Shown here in pieces: positions 1 through 8,394 of a stretch of DNA of 19,868 nucleotides. The translations under genes and the position numbers were made by a program. The notes under the pieces were generated by a model that saw only the letters and a program-made list of their open reading frames with translations, did not search any database and was not told the DNA's origin. The DNA comes from Lachnospiraceae bacterium (GTDB taxonomy: Bacteria > Bacillota > Clostridia > Lachnospirales > Lachnospiraceae), in the NCBI GenBank assembly GCA_900764225.1, contig CAAFNG010000393.1:1-19868 (forward strand), given 5' to 3'. Positions within the stretch are counted from its first letter, which is position 1, and the number at the start of each line of letters is the position of its first letter.

Positions 1-56
1 CCTAAATGTATTTGTGAAAGTCTTCTTTTATATTATTACTAATAATTCGTGTTTCA
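1..56. other. Short A/T-rich flank with no recognised feature
   Basis: Sequence downstream of the LacI-type gene. No clear hairpin, terminator or coding frame can be supported. Confidence 0.4.
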
Positions 57-1175
57 TCATTTATTTTTCTGCTGTTCAGACATGTTTCTGCCTACCTTTG
101 CATACCCCGTTGTGCTGCGTGTGATCAGCTTCGGAGTATACTCAATATTGTACAGACTGGCCGGTCTTTCATCCAGGTAAAACTTGTCATTCATATCGAT
201 CTTCCGGATAACGATGTCGCAGGCATCTCTGCCCTTCAGTGCAACAAAATGGTCGATCGTTGTCAGGGATATCCTGCGGATCCCGGAGTAGAAAATATTA
301 TCGCAGCCAATGACAGAGACATCTCTTGGCACATGCAGATGCATCTCACGGAGTGCATCAATCGCACCGATCGCCATCATATCATTCTGGCCTGCAATAG
401 CCGTGAATTTTTTCCCTTCTTTAAGGAGCTCCATGGTCAGCTCATAGCCCATGGCATACTCAGAATCCATACGCGGAATCCTTCTGTCATTGGACTCATC
501 TGCCGCCTTGATGATCACGTGATCTTTTTTGCCCTCTTTTTCAAATTCACGGACAAAACCTTCCACTCGCTTGGATCTCTGCCATTGTCTTCTCGTCAGA
601 GGCGGTGTGATAAATGCCACGTCTGTATGTCCCAGATCCAGCAGATGTCTTGCCATCATTCTTCCCACAACCGTATTATCCTGATTGATAGCATCTACAG
701 TGGTGGTTTTTTCTTTGTTACTGATGATAACAAGCGGAATTTCTTTTGCGATCTTTTCTACCTGGTGCTGAAAATCCGGGTGGGGATTACAGGTGTAAAT
801 AATTCCGCCGGGGCGCATGGTCTGCATCATCCGGAGATATTTTTCTTCCAGACCTGCATCACGCTGCGTATTGCAGATAAAGACCCCATATCCCTGTTCA
901 TTGGCCACTGCCTCAATCCCCTGAAGAAGCAGCACATAATAAGGACTTGTGAGTGTCGGACAGAAAACAACGATCAGCTTTTCCCGACGGCTTCCCTTAT
1001 GTTTCCGGCGTCCCGGCAGCTCATACCCGAGCTCCCTGGCTGCCTGTTCCACGCGTTCTACTGTGTCCCTGGAAAAAGAAACATTATATTTCCGGTTCAG
1101 GATCATAGATACCGTTGCCTGGGAAACCCCCGCTCTTTCTGCCACATCGGAAGAAGTTGCTTTCTTTTTTGCCAC
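57..1175 (-). CDS. LacI-family transcriptional regulator
   Basis: This is a DNA-binding sugar-responsive repressor/activator of the LacI/GalR family, about 372 residues long, slightly longer than the usual 330-350. The N-terminus (about residues 5-50) carries the family helix-turn-helix, with the recognition helix reading SQATVS and then NRKYNVS. A periplasmic-binding-protein-like effector domain follows, with typical landmarks (LIVVFCPTLTSPYY, GQNDMMAIGAIDAL, VSVIGCDN). The longest reading frame begins at a GTG at 1184 that overlaps the ribosome site GGGAGGTGAG. I prefer the GTG at 1175 (protein MAKKKATS...), 8 nt from GGAGG; the GTG at 1178 is also possible. It lies 43 bp after recR with no clear promoter in the gap, so it may be read through from the dnaX-ybaB-recR operon. 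No sugar gene adjoins it inside the window, so its target is unknown. Confidence 0.9.
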   Translation of the reverse strand: MAKKKATSSDVAERAGVSQATVSMILNRKYNVSFSRDTVERVEQAARELGYELPGRRKHKGSRREKLIVVFCPTLTSPYYVLLLQGIEAVANEQGYGVFICNTQRDAGLEEKYLRMMQTMRPGGIIYTCNPHPDFQHQVEKIAKEIPLVIISNKEKTTTVDAINQDNTVVGRMMARHLLDLGHTDVAFITPPLTRRQWQRSKRVEGFVREFEKEGKKDHVIIKAADESNDRRIPRMDSEYAMGYELTMELLKEGKKFTAIAGQNDMMAIGAIDALREMHLHVPRDVSVIGCDNIFYSGIRRISLTTIDHFVALKGRDACDIVIRKIDMNDKFYLDERPASLYNIEYTPKLITRSTTGYAKVGRNMSEQQKNK

Positions 1176-1217
1176 CACTCTCACCTCCCTTTTTTATGAT
1201 GCGCTGCTGTTTAAGAC

Positions 1218-1814
1218 TTATAATTCCACACGGCCTTCCAGTGCCCGGAGAAGTGTTACCTCGTCAATGTACTCCAGGTCGCCGCCCACCGGAACTCCGC
1301 TGGCAATACGACTTACCTTGATCCCTGTAGGCTTGATCAGCTTACTGATATACATGGCTGTCGTCTCTCCCTCAAGACTGGAATTGGTCGCCACAATAAC
1401 TTCCTGCACATCCCCCTGAAGACGCTTCATCAGCTCTTTCAGTTTAATATCATCCGGGCCGATTCCCAGCATCGGGGAGATCGCGCCATGAAGTACGTGG
1501 TAAACTCCGTCAAACTTGCCTGTTTTTTCGTAGGCTGCCAGATCTCTGGTATTCTCCACGACCATGATCGTGCTGTGGTCACGCTTCGGATTGGCGCAGA
1601 TCGGGCAAAGCTCCTGATCAGTCAGTGTATAACAGCATTTACAGTACTGAACGTTCTGTCTGGCATCTGTGATGGACGCGGTCAGCTGTTCCACCTGATC
1701 CTTCGGCATATTCATGATGTGAAAAGCAAGCCTCTGGGCTGATTTTGCTCCGATTCCCGGAAGATGGGAAAGCTGCTCAATAAGCTTGTTGATATGGCTG
1801 CTGTAGTATTCCAT
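1218..1814 (-). CDS. recR: Recombination mediator protein RecR
   Basis: RecR acts with RecO (and RecF) to load RecA on single-stranded DNA at gaps during recombinational repair. The 198-residue length is normal for the family. The order of parts is complete: an N-terminal helix-hairpin-helix region (LSHLPGIGAKSAQRLAF, about residues 15-31), a four-cysteine zinc site (C58-x2-C61 and C70-x2-C73), and a Toprim domain beginning near residue 81 (IMVVENTRD) and running through EGETTAMYISKLI. The start codon overlaps the ybaB stop by one base (TGATG), and the nearest GGAGG is 13 nt upstream, so translation is probably coupled to ybaB. It is the third gene of the conserved dnaX-ybaB-recR cluster. Confidence 0.97.
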   Translation of the reverse strand: MEYYSSHINKLIEQLSHLPGIGAKSAQRLAFHIMNMPKDQVEQLTASITDARQNVQYCKCCYTLTDQELCPICANPKRDHSTIMVVENTRDLAAYEKTGKFDGVYHVLHGAISPMLGIGPDDIKLKELMKRLQGDVQEVIVATNSSLEGETTAMYISKLIKPTGIKVSRIASGVPVGGDLEYIDEVTLLRALEGRVEL

Positions 1815-2170
1815 CAGAAAGGAAGGCCTCCGCCTAATCCGCCAAGGCCACCTGTAAGCTTGGACATTACTGCTGCGGACTCAGACTCTACCTGACGAAG
1901 AGCTTCGTTTGTTGCTGCTGCGATCATATCCTCAAGCATCTCGATATCATCCGGATCTACTGCCTCTTCGGAAAGCTTAACCTTGGTTACTTCACGTTTA
2001 CCGGAGATCGTAACTTCAACAGCTCCGCCACCTACAGTTGCAGTGAATTCTTTTTCCTCGAGAGCCTTCTGGTTCTCTTCCATCTGACGCTGCATCTTCT
2101 GCGCCTGCTTCATAAGATTGTTCATGTTTCCCGGCATACCCATACCTGGGAATCCACCTCTTTTTGCCAT
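1814..2170 (-). CDS. ybaB: YbaB/EbfC family nucleoid-associated protein
   Basis: This is a small (118-residue) nucleoid-associated DNA-binding protein of the YbaB/EbfC family, which forms homodimers that bind and bridge DNA. The central region is the recognisable family core: the helix NLMKQAQKMQRQMEENQKAL, the strand segment FTATVGGGAVEVTISG, then EVTKVKLSEEAVDPDD. The N-terminus is Gly/Met-rich (KRGGFPGMGMPGN) and the C-terminus is a Gly-rich tail ending GGLPF, both common in Firmicutes homologues. An excellent ribosome site (AGGAGG, 8 nt before ATG) supports the start. It sits 32 bp after dnaX and overlaps recR by one base, so the three genes form one operon. Its partnership with recR is inferred from conserved gene order; the exact role remains unsettled in the family. 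Confidence 0.95.
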   Translation of the reverse strand: MAKRGGFPGMGMPGNMNNLMKQAQKMQRQMEENQKALEEKEFTATVGGGAVEVTISGKREVTKVKLSEEAVDPDDIEMLEDMIAAATNEALRQVESESAAVMSKLTGGLGGLGGGLPF

Positions 2171-2202
2171 AAAAAAATCCTCCTGATCTTTGTTTTTTAT
2201 TT

Positions 2203-3819
2203 TTATGTTTCGTCCGGGTCCTCTTCCACTACAATATCCATGTGGATATTCTCCCGGAGTGCATCATCCACTGTGATCTGTGCAAGATTGGTATGCTGAT
2301 GTTTATTGGCTACCAGCATATGAATCTCCACGCTTTTTCCTGTTTTCGCTGCGATAATATCCTGAAGCTCTTTCTGCGCTTCCGGATTATCTACATAATT
2401 CTGTCCCAGAAAATCCTGAAACTCTATATAAAGAACCGGATCTCCTGTTTCTCCGTTATATTTCGGAACCGCTCTCTGCAGGGACTGCTTGAAAAGCCCT
2501 GTGGTCTGTCCCACAATTGTCCTCCATCCTGCTACGATCTTCTGCAGATCCTCTGGTGCCGCTTTCTGCGGAGCCGGCTGCCTCATCTGAGATTCACTTC
2601 CGGCCATTCCCGTCTCCTGCACAGCCCCGGCATCACCCTCCCGGATGATCACCTGCTGCACCGGCCGCTCCTCCATCTGCTTCTCCAGCACACGAAGTCT
2701 GTCCAGAACAGAATCCAGATTCGTCTCCATCGCAGGTCTGCAAAGCTTGATCAGCGCGATCTCCACAAGAACGCGCTTCTGGCTTGCAAAACGGATCTGA
2801 TTGGACAGATCCGAAAAAATACGGATGTAACGCATCAGTGTCTCCACATCTGTCATTTCGCTCTCTTCCTTAAGAAGCTTCAGATTCTCTGACGAAACAT
2901 CAATCGCTTCCTCCGGATTCTCAGAAGTCTTCACAAGAAGAAGATTACGCATATACCATGTAAAATCCGTTACAAACTGCCCCAGCTCGCGGCCACCTGT
3001 GATCAGATCCTCCAGCACATGAATGGAGCCTGTCACATCACCTGCCAAAACTTTGCGGAGCAGCTTGCTGAACACCTCCGTGTCAACCGCTCCCAGAACA
3101 TCCAGGACTTTATCATAGGTGAGTACCTGTCCCAAATAAAAGGAAATACACTGATCCAGAAGACTCAGGGCATCTCGCATGGAGCCATCGCCTTTTTTTG
3201 CCACATAGCGGACTGCTTTCTCCTCTGCCTCCACGCCTTCAGCCGCAAGAAGCTCGGAAAGTCTGGCCGCTATGGTGTCAATGGAGATCCTGTGAAAATC
3301 ATAGCGCTGACATCTGGACAAAATCGTGATCGGGATCTTATGTGCCTCTGTTGTCGCCAGAATAAAAATAACGTAGGAAGGCGGCTCTTCCAGAGTTTTC
3401 AGAAGGGCATTGAAGGCTCCTGTTGAGAGCATATGCACCTCATCTATGATGTAAACCTTATATTTACCCTCTGTAGGACGGTAGGCTACCTCCTCACGGA
3501 TCTCACGGATGTTGTCAACACCGTTGTTGGAGGCTGCATCGATCTCAATCACATTCATAGCAGTTCCTGCCTGAATAGCCTTGCACATAGCACATTCGTT
3601 GCAGGGGCTGCCATTGACAGGATGTTCGCAGTTTACTGCCTTCGCCAGGATCTTCGCTACGGTAGTTTTACCAGTACCTCTTGTTCCGCAGAACAGATAT
3701 GCGTGTCCGATACGGTTCGCCTTGATCTGGTTGGTCAGTGTTGTCACAATATGATCCTGTCCTTTTACATCGTCAAAATTATCAGGACGAAATTTACGGT
3801 AAAGAGCAGTATAACTCAT
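2203..3819 (-). CDS. dnaX: DNA polymerase III subunit gamma/tau
   Basis: This is the clamp-loader ATPase of the replicative DNA polymerase III holoenzyme. The 538-residue length suits a full tau-type product. Visible motifs are the Walker A GTRGTGKT (residues 45-52), zinc-binding cysteines at 64, 73, 76 and 79, Walker B IIDEVH (about 124-129), and the SRC arginine-finger motif (168-170). A C-terminal region with a Gln/Glu/Pro-rich stretch (about 370-425) precedes the tau-specific part. The start has GAAGGAG 5-6 nt upstream. I saw no slippery A-AAA-AAG signal at the domain boundary that would imply programmed production of a short gamma form. It follows pfkA with a 70-bp gap containing a GC-rich hairpin and is followed by ybaB and recR. 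Confidence 0.97.
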   Translation of the reverse strand: MSYTALYRKFRPDNFDDVKGQDHIVTTLTNQIKANRIGHAYLFCGTRGTGKTTVAKILAKAVNCEHPVNGSPCNECAMCKAIQAGTAMNVIEIDAASNNGVDNIREIREEVAYRPTEGKYKVYIIDEVHMLSTGAFNALLKTLEEPPSYVIFILATTEAHKIPITILSRCQRYDFHRISIDTIAARLSELLAAEGVEAEEKAVRYVAKKGDGSMRDALSLLDQCISFYLGQVLTYDKVLDVLGAVDTEVFSKLLRKVLAGDVTGSIHVLEDLITGGRELGQFVTDFTWYMRNLLLVKTSENPEEAIDVSSENLKLLKEESEMTDVETLMRYIRIFSDLSNQIRFASQKRVLVEIALIKLCRPAMETNLDSVLDRLRVLEKQMEERPVQQVIIREGDAGAVQETGMAGSESQMRQPAPQKAAPEDLQKIVAGWRTIVGQTTGLFKQSLQRAVPKYNGETGDPVLYIEFQDFLGQNYVDNPEAQKELQDIIAAKTGKSVEIHMLVANKHQHTNLAQITVDDALRENIHMDIVVEEDPDET

Positions 3820-3845
3820 AAAACACTCCTTCTCTTCGCCACAGT

Positions 3846-3869
3846 CGCCGCGGAAACACTCCCGCGGCG
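3846..3869 (-). repeat. GC-rich hairpin between pfkA and dnaX
   Basis: Perfect 8-bp inverted repeat (CGCCGCGG / CCGCGGCG) with an 8-nt loop, in the 70-bp gap between the pfkA stop and the dnaX start. On the transcribed strand it is not followed by a U run, so it is not a canonical terminator. It could be a processing or transcript-stabilising stem that separates pfkA from the dnaX operon, or a weak attenuator. Confidence 0.55.
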
Positions 3870-3889
3870 GCCAGATGACTTATAATTGA

Positions 3890-4972
3890 TTAATCGCCAA
3901 AGCTGATTCCGATCTGTTTGGCTGCTTTTACAAGCTGATCCTTCGGTGATACCATCTTCAGCTTGCCTGCACATTCGGCAAGAGGAACCCGTTTGATCTT
4001 GCCGTTGACGACACCGATCATTACACCATATTCCTCATCCATGATCGCCTGTGCTGCACCTGCACCGATTCTTGTAGAAAGAACACGGTCATATGCACAT
4101 GGCTCTCCGCCTCGCTGCATATGCCCCGGAACTGTGATACGTACCTCACTTCCGGTTACCTGCTGGATCTGATCTGCGATCTCATAGGATACAGACGGAT
4201 ATTTCTTCGCTCTTTCTGCAAGTTTTTCTTTGTATTTCTTCTTCGGAAGCTCTGCATCTTCTTTGGAGATGGCTCCCTCAGCTACTGCAAGAATGGTGAA
4301 ACGTTTGCCTGCCTTATTACGCTTCTGGATGGCTTCCGCAACCTTGTTGATATCATACGGGATCTCCGGGATCAGGATTACATCTGCGCCACCGGCAACA
4401 CCGGCATTCAGTGTAAGACTTCCAACCTTATGTCCCATGATCTCAACGATAAATACGCGTCCGTGGGATGCTGCTGTTGTATGGATGCAGTCGATTGCAT
4501 TCGTCGCGATCTCCAGCGCGCTCTGGAAACCGAAGGTCATATCAGTTCCCCAGATATCATTATCAATTGTTTTCGGAAGATGAATGATATTTAATCCCTC
4601 TTCACGAAGAAGATTGGCTGTTTTCTGTGTACCGTTTCCGCCGAGAATCACAAGGCAGTCAAGACAGAGCTTATAATAAGTCTGTTTCATGGCCTCAACC
4701 TTGTCAAGTCCCTTCTCATCCGGCACCCGCATAAGCTTGAACGGCTGTCTGGATGTTCCGAGAATAGTACCGCCCTGAGTCAGGATTCCGGAAAAATCCT
4801 TGCTTGTGAGCATACGGTATTTCCCGTAGATCAGACCCTTGTAACCATCATCAAATCCATATACCTCAAGGTTTTCAACGCTGTTGCTCAGTCCCTTCAC
4901 AACGCCTCTCATAGTTGCGTTCAGTGCCTGGCAGTCACCGCCGCTTGTCAGCAGACCGATTCTTTTGATCAT
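3890..4972 (-). CDS. pfkA: 6-phosphofructokinase (probably ATP-dependent)
   Basis: This enzyme phosphorylates fructose 6-phosphate to fructose 1,6-bisphosphate in glycolysis. I choose the ATG at 4972 (360 residues, MIKRIGLLTSGG...) because GGAGG lies 5 nt before it; a longer frame to 5005 has no such site. Motifs are the nucleotide-binding GGDCQALNAT (11-20), GGNGT (111-115), and PKTIDND (133-139) with the catalytic aspartate at 137. Other landmarks are MGHKVG (179-184), EGAISKEDAELPKKKYKEK and TVPGHMQRGG. In the scheme used for this family, Gly at the '104' position favours ATP, while Lys at the '124' position is shared with PPi-dependent and group III enzymes. This protein has Gly114 and Lys134, so ATP use is likely but not certain. 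It has its own candidate promoter and a striking palindrome in its leader. Confidence 0.92.
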   Translation of the reverse strand: MIKRIGLLTSGGDCQALNATMRGVVKGLSNSVENLEVYGFDDGYKGLIYGKYRMLTSKDFSGILTQGGTILGTSRQPFKLMRVPDEKGLDKVEAMKQTYYKLCLDCLVILGGNGTQKTANLLREEGLNIIHLPKTIDNDIWGTDMTFGFQSALEIATNAIDCIHTTAASHGRVFIVEIMGHKVGSLTLNAGVAGGADVILIPEIPYDINKVAEAIQKRNKAGKRFTILAVAEGAISKEDAELPKKKYKEKLAERAKKYPSVSYEIADQIQQVTGSEVRITVPGHMQRGGEPCAYDRVLSTRIGAGAAQAIMDEEYGVMIGVVNGKIKRVPLAECAGKLKMVSPKDQLVKAAKQIGISFGD

Positions 4973-5017
4973 AGCGTCCTCCATTCTGTGCTCTCTTATG
5001 TGCACATTTTATTTGTT

Positions 5018-5034
5018 GCTGTTTCGGAAACAGC
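5018..5034. promoter_or_regulatory. 17-bp perfect palindrome in pfkA leader
   Basis: GCTGTTTC-G-GAAACAGC is a perfect inverted repeat with 8-bp arms and a single central base. It lies between the candidate pfkA promoter and its ribosome site, about 35 bp downstream of the -10 box. Position and symmetry suit a repressor operator. It does not fit a canonical CcpA cre site (the centre is one base short) or a Rex box, so the regulator is unknown. Confidence 0.5.
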
Positions 5035-5075
5035 TACATTATTTTCTCTTTTTAAAGAGTTTTACACATTATAAT

Positions 5076-5104
5076 ATTATAAAGCATTTTCAGTCTGTGC
5101 ACAA
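5076..5104 (-). promoter_or_regulatory. Candidate pfkA promoter
   Basis: Reading the minus strand: -35 TTGTGC (weak, only TTG conserved), a 17-nt spacer, and a perfect -10 TATAAT. A second TATAAT lies 8 bp further downstream (5068-5073). The resulting leader before the pfkA ATG is about 95 nt and contains the 17-bp palindrome. Confidence 0.5.
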
Positions 5105-5195
5105 TAGCCAAAAAACCTCTTGAAAATGTACAGGCAGTCACAAAACAGAGCAGCTTCTGTACAGGAAAAGGATATATAAATTTGTCTGCCGTGCC

Positions 5196-5224
5196 TTGAC
5201 AAATCCACGCCGAGAGTCTATAAT
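5196..5224 (+). promoter_or_regulatory. Consensus promoter of SRP RNA
   Basis: TTGACA and TATAAT, both perfect, separated by 17 nt. The expected start of transcription is near 5231, exactly where the RNA homology begins with CCGCGC. Such a strong unregulated promoter fits a stable RNA. Confidence 0.92.
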
Positions 5225-5230
5225 TAAATT

Positions 5231-5492
5231 CCGCGCAGCCGGGGAGATAGCGGTGCCCTGTACCTGCAATCCGCTACAGCAGGGGTGATGCCAATCTGAG
5301 GCTTGTATCTTGTGGAGCAGCCCTCTATAAGTGGCGTTGACGTTTGGGTCTTACGCAACAGGAATCTGTGAACCGTGTCAGGGCAGGAATGCAGCAGCAC
5401 TAAGCAGAAGCTCTTGTGTGCCGTGAGGGTGCCTGGGCTGAGTTAACTGTAGAGGTAACGTCTGTGAGACCATTCCGAGGTGCGGCGCGCGT
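5231..5492 (+). ncRNA. ffs: Signal recognition particle RNA, large bacterial type
   Basis: This is the RNA scaffold of the signal recognition particle, which with Ffh targets nascent membrane and secreted proteins. The sequence matches the Bacillus-type large (about 270 nt) SRP RNA along its length. The Alu-domain 5' part is GCGGTGCCCTGTACCTGCAA, then CCGCTACAGCAGGGG. GTTGACGTTTGGGTC follows, and the helix 8 region CCGTGTCAGG-GCAGGAATGC-AGCAGCAC carries its GGAA tetraloop at 5386-5389. Next come TGCCGTGAGGGTGCCTGGGC and GAGTTAACTG. Terminal CGCGC / GCGCG segments can pair to close the molecule. A consensus promoter and an intrinsic terminator flank it, both on the plus strand. It lies in the usual Firmicutes tadA-dnaX neighbourhood but is transcribed opposite to those genes. 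The ends are estimated to a few nucleotides. Confidence 0.95.
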
Positions 5493-5528
5493 AAAAAAGA
5501 TTATAATGATCTCTATATAAACAGCATT

Positions 5529-5572
5529 CCCGCCGGATTCATCATTTATGACTGATCCGGCGGGATTTTTTT
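5529..5572 (+). terminator. Intrinsic terminator of SRP RNA
   Basis: Perfect 10-bp stem CCCGCCGGAT / ATCCGGCGGG with a 16-nt loop, followed by ATTTTTTTG on the plus strand. It ends 9 bp from the stop codon of the convergent yqeY gene. On the minus strand no U run follows the stem, so it mainly serves the RNA, though the stem could slow transcription from yqeY. Confidence 0.92.
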
Positions 5573-5580
5573 GTCTTATT

Positions 5581-6018
5581 TTATTTGCAGTATCCGGCAA
5601 CTACCTGATTGATAAGCTTACCGTCAGCCTTACCTTTCAGATCGCCCATGACTGCTTTCATGATCTGACCTTTGTTTCCGGTTGCAAGAACATCGGAGAA
5701 TTTTTCCTCAAGATAAGCCTTGATCTCTGTCTCATCCATCTGCTTCGGAGCATATTTTGCAATGATGTCGTATCTTGCCTGATATTCTTCTTTCAGATCT
5801 GTACGGTCTGCAGGGCAGGTATCGATCTGCTCTTTCGCTGTCTTAAGCTCTTTCAGGATAACTCTGTCTACCAGATCACCCTTGATATCATCACGGCAGC
5901 CCTCATCGATGGCAACTTTCTTCACTGCCGCGATCAGTGCGGAAACTGCTTCCTTCGTTACCTTATCTTTAGCCTTCATTGCTGCTACCATGTCTTTTCT
6001 TAATACTTCAAGTTCCAT
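5581..6018 (-). CDS. yqeY: GatB/YqeY domain-containing protein
   Basis: This is a small free-standing protein (145 residues) homologous to the C-terminal tail domain of GatB, the amidotransferase subunit that converts misacylated Glu-tRNA(Gln) and Asp-tRNA(Asn). Family landmarks are the N-terminal LRKDMVAAMKAKDKVTKEAVSAL helix region (split here as MVAAMKAKDK and KEAVSALIAAVKKV) and, in the middle, YQARYDIIAKYAPKQMDETE. The C-terminal half ends GQIMKAVMGDLKGKADGKLINQVV. The ATG at 6018 has GGAGG 8 nt upstream; an in-frame ATG at 6033 overlaps that ribosome site and is unlikely. It has its own candidate promoter 93 bp upstream of the start. Its exact biochemical role is unknown; a link to tRNA-dependent amidation is inferred from the shared domain. 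Confidence 0.93.
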   Translation of the reverse strand: MELEVLRKDMVAAMKAKDKVTKEAVSALIAAVKKVAIDEGCRDDIKGDLVDRVILKELKTAKEQIDTCPADRTDLKEEYQARYDIIAKYAPKQMDETEIKAYLEEKFSDVLATGNKGQIMKAVMGDLKGKADGKLINQVVAGYCK

Positions 6019-6110
6019 TGTGTGATCCTCCATTTCCTGTCGTTTCTGTATAAACGGCTCTCATATTTTTCTGAATGGATGTCTTTTATCTGAAATCCAT
6101 TTATGGTTTT

Positions 6111-6139
6111 ATTTTGATATTTTCAAGGGCTCCTGTCAA
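6111..6139 (-). promoter_or_regulatory. Candidate yqeY promoter
   Basis: On the minus strand: perfect -35 TTGACA, 17-nt spacer, -10 CAAAAT (4 of 6). It sits in the 169-bp gap between tadA and yqeY. Just downstream is a 7-bp inverted repeat (AATGGAT / ATCCATT, 6074-6102) of unknown meaning. Confidence 0.55.
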
Positions 6140-6187
6140 GAGAAAATCGTGCAGAACTTTCTTCGTTCTGTCTTCGGTTCTCCGCTT

Positions 6188-6721
6188 TTATTCTGATGCT
6201 TCTGCCTGCACCTGTTGCTCTGCCAAACGTTCTGCCTCCTGTTTTTTCAGCATCTTCGCCTGTTTTTTCTTCTCACGGAGCTCGCGAAAGAATATAGAAA
6301 GCATCTCGGAGCATTCTTCTTCAAGAACGCCTTCTGTGATCTTCACCTGATGGTTGAAGCCTTCGATCTGAAGAAGATTCATAACAGAGCCTGCACAGCC
6401 TGCTTTGGGGTTCATACAGCCGATCACTACTTCATCGATCCTGGACTGTACAAGAGCCCCGGAGCACATCTGGCAGGGTTCCAGTGTCACGTACATGGTA
6501 CAGCCCTCCAGACGCCAGTCTCCCAGTTTTTTGCTGGCTTTGCGGATAGCATTAAGTTCTGCATGAGACAGCGTATTTTTGTCGGTATTGCGGCGGTTGT
6601 AGCCTCTGGCTATGATCTTGCCTTTGTATACGATCACACAGCCGATTGGCACCTCATCCAGTGCGCGGGCTTTTTTTGCCTGGCGGATCGCCTCTTTCAT
6701 AAAACGTTCCTGATCTGTCAC
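6188..6721 (-). CDS. tadA: tRNA-specific adenosine deaminase TadA
   Basis: TadA deaminates adenosine 34 to inosine in the anticodon of tRNA-Arg(ACG), letting one tRNA read several codons. The cytidine-deaminase-like zinc site is complete: HAE (53-55) supplies the histidine ligand and the proton-shuttling glutamate, and PCQMC (82-86) gives the two cysteines. The core NRRNTDKNTLSHAELNAI and LEPCQMCSGALVQSRI are typical. The 177-residue protein is longer than the usual 150-165 because of a Lys/Glu/Gln-rich, probably helical tail (about residues 145-177, REKKKQAKMLKKQEAERL). The GTG start at 6721 has AGGAGG 7 nt upstream. It has its own consensus promoter. Its closeness to the SRP RNA and dnaX matches Bacillus gene order. 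Confidence 0.96.
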   Translation of the reverse strand: MTDQERFMKEAIRQAKKARALDEVPIGCVIVYKGKIIARGYNRRNTDKNTLSHAELNAIRKASKKLGDWRLEGCTMYVTLEPCQMCSGALVQSRIDEVVIGCMNPKAGCAGSVMNLLQIEGFNHQVKITEGVLEEECSEMLSIFFRELREKKKQAKMLKKQEAERLAEQQVQAEASE

Positions 6722-6814
6722 TTATGTTCCTCCTGTATTTCAAAAATTACGTAATTCTCTGATTTTCTGATTTATTTATGATATATAAATATGTCTGTAT
6801 CTGTACTCCGTTCG

Positions 6815-6843
6815 ATTATAGCTTTCCAGCTATTCTATGTCAA
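6815..6843 (-). promoter_or_regulatory. Consensus promoter of tadA
   Basis: On the minus strand: perfect TTGACA, 17-nt spacer, perfect TATAAT, giving a leader of roughly 90 nt. The leader contains a 12-bp palindrome, AATTACGTAATT (6745-6756), just before the ribosome site. Confidence 0.85.
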
Positions 6844-6862
6844 ATTCGTTTAACATGTATAC

Positions 6863-6903
6863 AAAAAGCGCTGCAGAAGTTTTTCATATCAGCTTCTGCA
6901 GCG
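6863..6903 (-). terminator. Terminator of the GH1 operon
   Basis: Perfect 11-bp stem CGCTGCAGAAG / CTTCTGCAGCG with a 13-nt loop, followed on the minus strand by CTTTTTG. It lies 25 bp after the GH1 stop and just before the tadA promoter. A looser T-rich run on the other side (GTTTTCTTAC) may give weak activity on the plus strand too. Confidence 0.9.
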
Positions 6904-6927
6904 TTTTCTTACTTTTATCTGTTCGTT

Positions 6928-8346
<1,419 letters not shown>

Positions 8347-8359
8347 TTATTGTATTTTC

Positions 8360-8382
8360 AAGCGGACATTCGGAATCCGCTT
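8360..8382. repeat. Second intergenic hairpin between ROK gene and GH1 gene
   Basis: Inverted repeat AAGCGGA / TCCGCTT (7 bp) around CATTCGGAA; an alternative fold pairs ATTC with GAAT inside. It lies 12 bp after the larger 16-bp hairpin and just before the GH1 ribosome site. No U run follows. Together the two stems fill most of the 88-bp gap. Confidence 0.5.
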
Positions 8383-8394
8383 CGCTACTTCCTC

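Noticed and set aside
3193..3199. Run of seven A on the coding strand of dnaX, a possible frameshift site for gamma subunit
   Set aside because: It lies near codon 209 inside the ATPase module, where a shift would destroy the clamp loader; no stimulatory structure was seen.
5018..5034. Palindrome as a CcpA cre site
   Set aside because: The symmetric core is odd-length and one base short of the cre consensus, so I report it only as an unassigned operator candidate.
5502..5507. TATAAT on the plus strand just after the SRP RNA
   Set aside because: No -35 upstream at proper spacing and only a terminator downstream, so a promoter is unlikely.
5400..5600. 66-codon minus-strand open frame
   Set aside because: It lies over the SRP RNA 3' part and its terminator, has no ribosome site and no family resemblance.
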